Origin: Gemmatimonadota bacterium
GTDB lineage: Bacteria; Gemmatimonadota; Gemmatimonadetes; Gemmatimonadales; Gemmatimonadaceae
Length of the DNA stretch: 5,288 nt
Reading direction: 5' to 3'
Assembly (NCBI GenBank): GCA_028287225.1
Contig: JAQBPZ010000225.1
Coordinates: 1 to 5,288 of the forward strand
Shown here: piece after piece, positions 1 to 5,045 of the stretch
Layout of the letters: the number at the start of each line of letters is the position of its first letter
Numbering within the stretch: position 1 is the first letter of the stretch
The notes under the pieces: generated by a model
Databases searched by the model: none
Seen by the model: the letters and a program-made list of their open reading frames with translations, nothing else
What the model was told of the DNA's origin: nothing
Made by a program: the position numbers and the translations under genes

Positions 1-1
1 G

Positions 2-940
2 GCGGGCAAGGACAGCACGACGGGGCACTGGGAGATCGCGGGGCTGCACCTGGAGCGGCCCTTTCCCACGTTTCCGGACGGATTCCCGGCCGAGGTGATC
101 GAGCGCTTCTCGTCGGCCACCGGTCGCGGCGTGATCGGCAACGTGGCGGCGAGCGGCACGGAGATCATCGAGCGCTTCGGCGAGGAGCACGAGCGGACCG
201 GCTCGTGGATCGTGTACACCTCGGCGGATTCCGTCTTCCAGATCGCGGCGCACGAGGGGGTCGTGCCCCTGCCGGAGCTCTACCGGGCGTGCGAGATCGC
301 CCGGGCGCAGCTCGTGGCGCCGGTCGATGTGTCGCGGGTCATCGCGCGTCCGTTCACGGGCACGCCGGGCGCCTATGCCCGGACGGCCAATCGCCACGAC
401 TATTCCATCGCGCCGCCGGGCGAGACGCTGCTGGACGCGCTGGCCGGTGCCGGCGTGCCGCGGGCCGGGGTCGGGAAGGTGGACGACCTGTTCGCCGGCC
501 GGTCGCTGCGCGCGCGGCACACCGCCGACAACGCCGAGGGCATCCGGCTGGTGTCCGAGTGGCTGCACGGCGACCAGGGTGGGCTGCTGTTCGCCAACCT
601 TGTAGATTTCGACACGTTGTACGGCCACCGCGGCGACGCGGCGGGCTTCGAGCGCGCCCTCCGCGAGTTCGACGACGCCCTTCCGGCCCTGCGCGCCGCA
701 CTTCGTGAGGACGACCTGCTCTTCATCACCGCTGACCACGGCAACGATCCCACCACGGGCTCCAGCGACCACGCGCGCGAGAACGTGCCGCTGCTGGCGC
801 TCGGCGAGGCCGTCCGCCCGGTGGGCGTGGGGGCGCGTGCGACGTTCGCCGATCTTGGCGCCACGGTGGCGGAGTGGCTGAACGTGTCGTTCCGCGGGCG
901 CGGCGAGTCGTTCCTGCCCCTGCTGGAGCGCGGCGCCTGA
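2..940 (+). CDS. deoB: Phosphopentomutase DeoB, 5'-truncated by the window edge
   Basis: Cytoplasmic enzyme of the alkaline-phosphatase superfamily that interconverts (deoxy)ribose 1-phosphate and 5-phosphate, linking nucleoside phosphorolysis to pentose metabolism. The frame is open from base 2 and gives 312 residues; the family is about 390, so roughly 80 N-terminal residues, including the first metal-binding Asp, lie outside the window. The fragment opens with GKDSTTGHWE (fragment residues 2-11), the phospho-acceptor motif. LVDFDTLYGH (200-209) and ITADHGNDP (from about 242) supply metal ligands D204, H209, D245 and H246, and the SSDH segment gives H257. The cap region is also typical (SADSVFQIAAHE, RVIARPF, NRHDY). 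These match D286, H291, D327, H328 and H339 of the Bacillus cereus enzyme (numbering from memory). The acceptor position, Thr85 in B. cereus, reads Ser here. The GTG at 95 is internal, because conserved sequence continues upstream of it. The stop overlaps the cdd start by one base. Confidence 0.97.
   Translation, partial: AGKDSTTGHWEIAGLHLERPFPTFPDGFPAEVIERFSSATGRGVIGNVAASGTEIIERFGEEHERTGSWIVYTSADSVFQIAAHEGVVPLPELYRACEIARAQLVAPVDVSRVIARPFTGTPGAYARTANRHDYSIAPPGETLLDALAGAGVPRAGVGKVDDLFAGRSLRARHTADNAEGIRLVSEWLHGDQGGLLFANLVDFDTLYGHRGDAAGFERALREFDDALPALRAALREDDLLFITADHGNDPTTGSSDHARENVPLLALGEAVRPVGVGARATFADLGATVAEWLNVSFRGRGESFLPLLERGA
925..928 (+). promoter_or_regulatory. Shine-Dalgarno-like GGAG for cdd
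   Basis: GGAG lies inside the 3' end of deoB, 11 bases before the ATG at 940. The spacing is a little long, so reinitiation across the TGATG stop-start overlap probably contributes as well. It supports 940 over 949 as the cdd start. Confidence 0.4.
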
Positions 941-1365
941 TGGCGGGCATGCGGGTCGTGGATGCGGCGGGCGTCGAGCAGCTGATGGTACGCGCCACCG
1001 CGGCGATGGAGCACGCGTACGCGCCCTACTCGCGCTTCCGCGTGGGTGCGGCCCTGCTCGGCGCCGACGGCGTGGTGGACCACGGCTGCAACGTGGAGAA
1101 CGTGGCGTTTCCGTCGGGGATCTGCGCCGAGCGCGCCGCGATCGCCGCGGCGGTGGCACGCGGAGTACGGGAGTTCCAGGCCATCGCCATCGTGACGGAG
1201 GCCGAGACCCCGACGCCGCCCTGCGGGATGTGCCGGCAGGTGCTGATGGAGTTCGCGCCCGGGCTCGAGGTGTACAGCAGGACGCGCAGCGGGGTGAGCG
1301 CGCGATGGACGATGTCGGATCTACTTCCTGAAGCATTTACCCCCACGTCGATGGGGCGCAGCTGA
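940..1365 (+). CDS. cdd: Cytidine deaminase
   Basis: Zinc enzyme that hydrolytically deaminates cytidine and deoxycytidine to uridine and deoxyuridine in pyrimidine salvage; it acts in the cytoplasm. From the ATG at 940 it is 141 residues, the size of the short homotetrameric class (about 130-140). YAPYSRFRVGAAL (27-39) is the usual N-terminal signature. GCNVEN (49-54) holds substrate-binding N51 and E53. CAER (62-65) provides zinc ligand C62 and catalytic E64, and PCGMC (94-98) gives zinc ligands C95 and C98. The C-terminal LLPEAF motif is also normal for the family. The start at 940 shares its A with the deoB stop (TGATG) and has GGAG 11 bases upstream; the ATG at 949 is possible but has a poorer site. 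Placing cdd after deoB makes a nucleoside-salvage pair. The last codons (about 1315-1345) are unusually AT-rich for this window. Confidence 0.97.
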   Translation: MAGMRVVDAAGVEQLMVRATAAMEHAYAPYSRFRVGAALLGADGVVDHGCNVENVAFPSGICAERAAIAAAVARGVREFQAIAIVTEAETPTPPCGMCRQVLMEFAPGLEVYSRTRSGVSARWTMSDLLPEAFTPTSMGRS

Positions 1366-1385
1366 TGCGCCCCTCGCCGCCGGAC

Positions 1386-1389
1386 GGAG
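1386..1389 (+). promoter_or_regulatory. Shine-Dalgarno GGAG favouring the GTG start at 1398
   Basis: GGAG sits 8 bases before a GTG at 1398 that would begin a lipoprotein signal peptide of ordinary length. The competing ATG at 1365, which overlaps the cdd stop as TGATG, has only a weak GGGG upstream and would give an 18-residue n-region containing two prolines. The site therefore argues for 1398 as the main start, although both starts could be used. Confidence 0.5.
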
Positions 1390-1397
1390 TGTACGCA

Positions 1398-1463
1398 GTG
1401 CCTGAACGTCTGCTTCGGGTCGCGCTGGGCGCGGCCCTGTCTCTCTCCCTGGCCGCCTGCTCC
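1398..1463 (+). other. Lipoprotein signal peptide with LAAC lipobox
   Basis: This is the region coding for the positively charged n-region (R4, R7), the hydrophobic core from V8 to L18 and the lipobox L18-A19-A20-C21. It is the expected substrate for Lgt diacylation and signal peptidase II cleavage before C21. Residues 22-23 are Ser-Glu. In enterobacteria, Asp at +2 is the inner-membrane retention signal and Ser at +2 fits outer-membrane sorting, but that rule may not hold in this phylum. Confidence 0.8.
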
Positions 1464-2678
1464 GAGCAGGTCACCGGGTCCGCCGGATGCCCGCAGCTCT
1501 GCGCGAACGAGGGCGCGCTCCTGCGCGACACCGTCCTCACGGGGACGATCGCCCTGGACACCACCTTCGTGGGGTTCCCGCGGCTCGGAAGCGCTCCCAA
1601 CATCACGCTCGTGGGCCAGGGCGACACCGCGGATGTCCGCGTCGTGGCGCGCTTCGACACGCTCGCGAACACCTATCGGGCGGCCGGCGCCGCGACGGAC
1701 AGCGCCGTCACGCAGGTGGACAGCGCGGCGCTGATCTTCGTGATCGACACGACGATCGGCCGCCCGACGGGCCCCATCCGGCTGGAGGCGTTCGACGTGG
1801 ACACGACCGCGGCCGATACGCTCCCCCGGACGCTGCTGCCGCTCTTCCGCGCGAATCGCGCCCTGGGCAACCGGACCTACGAGGTGGCGGAGCTGAAGGA
1901 CACGGTCCGGCTGCCGCTCAGCAACAGCGTCGTCCTCACGAAGATCAAGGGGGGACAGCGCCTGCGCATCGGGCTGCGCCTCGTGAACGTGGGCGCCACG
2001 ACGAGCTCGGCGCGCCTGCGCATCTCGAGCTCGCTCCTGCCGATCGTGCGCTACCGGGTCTCGCCCGACACGCTCGTCCACGCCGACACCGCGCGGATGT
2101 ATTCCAGGACGCCCGCCGACGAGCCGGGCATCGCGTCCGGGCTGGGGCTGTACCCGATCGTCGCGAGCGGCCGGCTGCCCGCGCCGCCCAATACCATCCT
2201 CGCCGTCGCGGGGCTGAACGGCGCCCGCAGCTACCTGCAGTTCAGCATCCCGGCCATCGTGCTGGATTCGGTGCAGGTGCTTCGCGCCACGCTGCAGCTC
2301 ACCCAGCGTCCCTCGCGGGCGTTCGGCACGGTGAACGACACCATCCACCTCGTGGCCAACCCGGTGATCGCGAGCGCTTCGGTCACGGACCTGTTCACCG
2401 CCTCGCAGTTCTTCACCCCGCCGTCGATGTTCAGCATCGACACGCTGCGGCTGGTGCCGCGCGACAGTGGCGTGCGGCGCCTCGAGATCAAGGACCTGGT
2501 CCGCACCTGGCGCTCGCTCGGCACCACGAACGCGTCGAGAGCTCTCGTCCTTCGCAGCCCGCAGGAAGGCGAGCTGGCGGGGGAGATCAACTTCTACTCC
2601 AGCGACGCCGTCCCGGCGAGCCTGCGCCCGACCCTTCGTCTCACCTACGTGCCGCGCCGCGGCTTCGGGCTCCCGTGA
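1398..2678 (+). CDS. Unrecognised lipoprotein with two related beta-sandwich-like halves
   Basis: I do not recognise a named family. From the GTG at 1398 the product is 426 residues; an ATG at 1365 overlapping the cdd stop would give 437. The N-terminus is a clear lipoprotein signal: PERLLR, a hydrophobic stretch, then lipobox LAAC with C21 as the lipidated residue. Two more cysteines follow (C31 and C35, spaced CxxxC) and there are none after that. The rest is rich in Asp, Thr, Ser and Leu, with many short beta-prone strands and no transmembrane segment, so an envelope-exposed protein is expected. The C-terminal part (about 2190-2654) runs from a strand with YLQFSIP, through DSVQVLRATLQL, to EINFYSSD and LRPTLRLTYVP. 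That order resembles the DNRLRE/CBM96-type beta-sandwich seen in many surface proteins (inference from memory). The segment 1623-2069 has the same order of elements. It directly precedes a predicted outer-membrane barrel gene, so the two may act together. Function is unknown. Confidence 0.85.
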   Translation: MPERLLRVALGAALSLSLAACSEQVTGSAGCPQLCANEGALLRDTVLTGTIALDTTFVGFPRLGSAPNITLVGQGDTADVRVVARFDTLANTYRAAGAATDSAVTQVDSAALIFVIDTTIGRPTGPIRLEAFDVDTTAADTLPRTLLPLFRANRALGNRTYEVAELKDTVRLPLSNSVVLTKIKGGQRLRIGLRLVNVGATTSSARLRISSSLLPIVRYRVSPDTLVHADTARMYSRTPADEPGIASGLGLYPIVASGRLPAPPNTILAVAGLNGARSYLQFSIPAIVLDSVQVLRATLQLTQRPSRAFGTVNDTIHLVANPVIASASVTDLFTASQFFTPPSMFSIDTLRLVPRDSGVRRLEIKDLVRTWRSLGTTNASRALVLRSPQEGELAGEINFYSSDAVPASLRPTLRLTYVPRRGFGLP

Positions 2679-2680
2679 TC

Positions 2681-3841
2681 ATGCGCACCTCCTGGATCCG
2701 TCCACTCGCCGCCGCCGCGCTGCTGCTGGTTCCCTCCGCGCTCGCGGCGCAGGGTACCCTCAGCACCCAGGGATTCGGCTACCCCACCAGCCAGCAGAGC
2801 ACCCGCAGCCTCGGCGCGGGCGGCGCGCTGGCCGAGAGCGACCCGTTCTCCGCCACCAACCCGGCGGCGATCTTCAACTTCGGCGGCTCGGTGCTCTACT
2901 TCCAGGCCGAGCCGGAGTACCGCACGCTGACATCCGGCACGGAGAGCGAGCGCGCCACCATCGCGCGGTATCCGCTGGTCTCGGCGGGCGTGCCCATCGG
3001 CACGACGTTATACGCGGCCCTGACTGCCTCGAACCTGCTGGACCGCAGCTTCCAGACGACCGCGCGCAGCACGCAGGTCCTCGGCGGCGAGACGATCGGC
3101 AGCTCCAACACCTTCAGCAGCAACGGCGCCATCGGCGACGTGCGCCTCGCGCTGGCGTGGGCCCCCACGCCGTGGCTGCATCTGGGCGCCGCCGGCCACG
3201 TGATCACCGGTGACAATCGCCTGAACAACACCCAGGTGTTCGACGATTCCGCCTTCGCGGTGCTGATCGATACCCAGACGGTCACGTACTCCGGCAAGGC
3301 GTTGTCCGCGGGCTTCGACCTGGCGGCGGGCACCGTCGCGACCTTCTCCGGCTCCTACCGCCGCGGCGGCTCGCTGTCGATCAAGCGCGGCGACACCACG
3401 ATCAGGAACGGCACGGTGCCGGACCGAATCTCGCTGGGCGCGGCGTTCATCGGACTGCGAGGCGCCGCCTTCGCGGTGCGCACCTCCAGGGACACGTGGT
3501 CCAACCTCGCGCCCCTCGCCTCCGCCGGCCTGCCGATCACGGATGCGTGGGACACGAGCATCGGCGCCGACGTCGCCGGACCGCGGCTGCTGGGCACCGC
3601 GCTGCAGCTGCGCGCCGGCGCGCGCCGTCGCACGCTCCCCTTCGGCACGCCGGGCGGCACCACGGGGGCGGGCGACTCGGACGTGAAGGAGTCGAGCTTC
3701 TCCTTCGGCACGGGCAGCTCGCTCGCGCGCGGCCGCGCCAACCTGGACCTCGCAGTGATCCGGGCCTCGCGCAGCGCGGCGAACACCGCCGTGACCGAGA
3801 AGGCCTGGACGCTGAGCGTCGGCGTCTCCGTCCGGCCGTGA
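2681..3841 (+). CDS. Predicted outer-membrane beta-barrel protein, FadL/PorV-like
   Basis: The product is 386 residues. It starts with a classical Sec signal peptide: R2 and R7, a core of A10-V17, and an A20-L21-A22 cleavage box. The mature N-terminus has RSLGAGGAL (42-50) followed by SATNPAAI (57-64). This echoes the 'LGMGGA...NPA' signature of FadL, PorV and UPF0164-type barrels. The remainder alternates polar and hydrophobic residues in strand-length blocks (for example VRLALAWAP, HLGAAGHVI, RISLGAAFIG, LQLRAGARR). It ends in two strands typical of these barrels, one around ANLDLAVIRASR and a terminal WTLSVGVSVRP, though the final residue is Pro rather than an aromatic. The likely role is an outer-membrane channel or scaffold; the substrate is unknown. 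The ATG at 2681 is 2 bases after the lipoprotein stop; a GTG at 2675 would overlap that stop as GTGA and add two residues. No strong Shine-Dalgarno is visible, so coupling to the upstream gene is likely. Confidence 0.85.
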   Translation: MRTSWIRPLAAAALLLVPSALAAQGTLSTQGFGYPTSQQSTRSLGAGGALAESDPFSATNPAAIFNFGGSVLYFQAEPEYRTLTSGTESERATIARYPLVSAGVPIGTTLYAALTASNLLDRSFQTTARSTQVLGGETIGSSNTFSSNGAIGDVRLALAWAPTPWLHLGAAGHVITGDNRLNNTQVFDDSAFAVLIDTQTVTYSGKALSAGFDLAAGTVATFSGSYRRGGSLSIKRGDTTIRNGTVPDRISLGAAFIGLRGAAFAVRTSRDTWSNLAPLASAGLPITDAWDTSIGADVAGPRLLGTALQLRAGARRRTLPFGTPGGTTGAGDSDVKESSFSFGTGSSLARGRANLDLAVIRASRSAANTAVTEKAWTLSVGVSVRP

Positions 3842-3845
3842 CCCG

Positions 3846-5045
3846 GTGAACGAGCTCGTTCCGCCGCCGGCCGATGCGCCGCTGATCCTCGTCGCGGACG
3901 ACGTGCCGGCCAACGTGGAGCTGCTGTTCGACCAGCTGCACGTCCTCGGATTCCGCGCCATCGGCGCCTCCGATGGTCCGTCGGCGCTCGCGACGTGCTT
4001 CGAGCAGTCGCCGGACCTCTGCATCCTGGACGTCTCCATGCCGGCGGGCGACCTCGGCGTGGACGACCGCTCCACCGGGTTCGAGGTCTGCCGCCGCATC
4101 AAGCGCGATCCGCGCACCGCGCGCATCCCGGTCATCTTCGTCACCGCGCTCAACGACACGACGGATCGCGTCAAGGCGATCGAGGCGGGCGGCGACGACT
4201 TCCTCACCAAGCCGCACAACCGGCTCGTGCTGGGCGCGCGCGTACGCTCGCTGCTCAAGCTCAAGGCGGCGACGGACGCGCTCGAGGAGAGCCTGCGCAA
4301 GCAGAAGGAGCTGGAGAAGGTCCGCGACGATCTCATGAAGATGATCGTGCACGACCTGAAGTCGCCGCTCACCTCCGTGATCGGCGCGATGGAGATGCTC
4401 ATGGACGGCGACTTCGGCCCCCTCTCGGGCGACCAGCGGAGCGCGCTCGGCGAGGCCGAGAGCCGCGCGGAGGACCTGCTGGCGCTGATCGAGGACCTGC
4501 TCGAGGTCGCGCGGCTGGAGGAGAGCCGGCTCGCGCTGCACCTCGAGCCGCTGGCGCCCGGCGCACTGCTCACCGAGATGCGCCACGAGTGGGAGATGCG
4601 CTTCCAGCAGGAGCGCGCGACCGCCGTGGTGGAAGTCTCGGACGATGCGCCGGTGATCGAGGCCGATCACATGCTGCTGAAGCGCGTGTTCAGCAACCTG
4701 ATCCAGAACGCCCTCACGCACTCGGCGCGCTCGGTGACGGTCACGCTCGGCGCGCGGCGCGAGAATGGCGGCACGCTCTTCACCGTCGCCGACGACGGCG
4801 TCGGCATCCCGGAGGAATACCACGACATCATCTTCCGGAAGTTCGAGCAGGTGAAGACCCCGCACATCCCCCGCGTGCGCAGCTCCGGGCTGGGGCTGGC
4901 GTTCTGCAAGCTGGTCGCGGAGGCCCACGGAGGGCGCATCTGGGTGAAGAGCAGCGCCGACCAGGTCGGCAGCGCGTTCCACCTCTGGCTCCCGCTGCGA
5001 CCCCCCTCGTCGTCCGCGCCGATCGCGCTCGGCACCTCCGCGTGA
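3846..5045 (+). CDS. Soluble hybrid histidine kinase (receiver-HisKA-HATPase_c)
   Basis: This is a 399-residue cytoplasmic two-component protein in reversed hybrid order. The receiver domain (about 12-138) has acidic pocket D18-D19, phospho-acceptor D62 in ILDVSMP, switch T100 and K122 in TKP. The ADDVPAN and NRLVLGARVRSLLKLK segments resemble PleD/RpfG-type receivers. A charged helical linker (about 139-163), probably a coiled coil, leads to HisKA with H169 in MIVHDLKSPL. HATPase_c follows, with N box N284/N288, G1 DDGVG (316-320), F box FRKFEQ (330-335) and G2 SGLGL (347-351). All residues needed for autophosphorylation are present. There is no transmembrane or sensory domain and no DNA-binding output, so input presumably arrives by phosphorylation of D62 or by protein contact; its partner is not in the window. 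An 11-residue stretch (67-77) replaces the usual short GMD-type loop after DxxMP. The tail (384-399) is Pro/Ser-rich. It starts at a GTG 4 bases after the barrel gene, without a clear ribosome site. Confidence 0.95.
   Translation: MNELVPPPADAPLILVADDVPANVELLFDQLHVLGFRAIGASDGPSALATCFEQSPDLCILDVSMPAGDLGVDDRSTGFEVCRRIKRDPRTARIPVIFVTALNDTTDRVKAIEAGGDDFLTKPHNRLVLGARVRSLLKLKAATDALEESLRKQKELEKVRDDLMKMIVHDLKSPLTSVIGAMEMLMDGDFGPLSGDQRSALGEAESRAEDLLALIEDLLEVARLEESRLALHLEPLAPGALLTEMRHEWEMRFQQERATAVVEVSDDAPVIEADHMLLKRVFSNLIQNALTHSARSVTVTLGARRENGGTLFTVADDGVGIPEEYHDIIFRKFEQVKTPHIPRVRSSGLGLAFCKLVAEAHGGRIWVKSSADQVGSAFHLWLPLRPPSSSAPIALGTSA
4044..4076 (+). other. Extended loop in the receiver domain of the hybrid kinase
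   Basis: Codons 67-77 encode AGDLGVDDRST between DVSMP and GFEVCRRIK. In canonical receivers only about three residues (often GMD) separate these motifs, so the beta3-alpha3 loop beside phospho-acceptor D62 is about 8 residues longer. The frame and the flanking motifs are intact, so this is not a frameshift. Confidence 0.7.

Noticed and set aside
95..97. GTG as a start for deoB
   Set aside because: The conserved GKDSTTGHWE motif lies in the same frame upstream, so the gene continues beyond the left edge.
205..708. Second + strand open frame inside deoB
   Set aside because: It overlaps conserved DeoB sequence in another frame and has an Arg-rich composition without motifs.
1026..2348. Antisense open frame of about 440 codons opposite cdd and the lipoprotein gene
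   Set aside because: Its product is a repetitive Arg/Gly/Ala/His/Asp-rich sequence with no motif or signal. It is a by-product of GC-rich codons on the + strand, where cdd and the lipoprotein are well supported.
1487..2674. Upstream extension of the barrel gene's frame, giving a 784-residue reading
   Set aside because: The part before 2681 is Arg/Pro/His/Gly-rich out-of-frame reading of the lipoprotein gene. The Sec signal peptide beginning at 2681 marks the true start.
2675..2683. TGATCA palindrome at the lipoprotein/barrel junction as an operator
   Set aside because: It is only a 6-base palindrome, spans the stop codon and the next start, and has no longer symmetry or repeat around it.
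2681..3841. Barrel protein as evidence for a type IX secretion system (true PorV)
   Set aside because: Only the N-terminal NPA-type signature and general strand pattern match. No other T9SS component or C-terminal sorting domain is in the window, so only the broad FadL/PorV-like fold is claimed.
3008..4573. Antisense open frame of about 521 codons opposite the barrel and kinase genes
   Set aside because: It is low-complexity (Ser/Arg runs, then Arg/Ala/Glu/Gly) and lies opposite clear receiver and HisKA motifs. No start context or family resemblance is visible.
3537..4982. Antisense open frame of about 481 codons opposite the kinase
   Set aside because: It is Arg/Ala/Glu/His-rich with no recognisable domain, and it mirrors the kinase codons.
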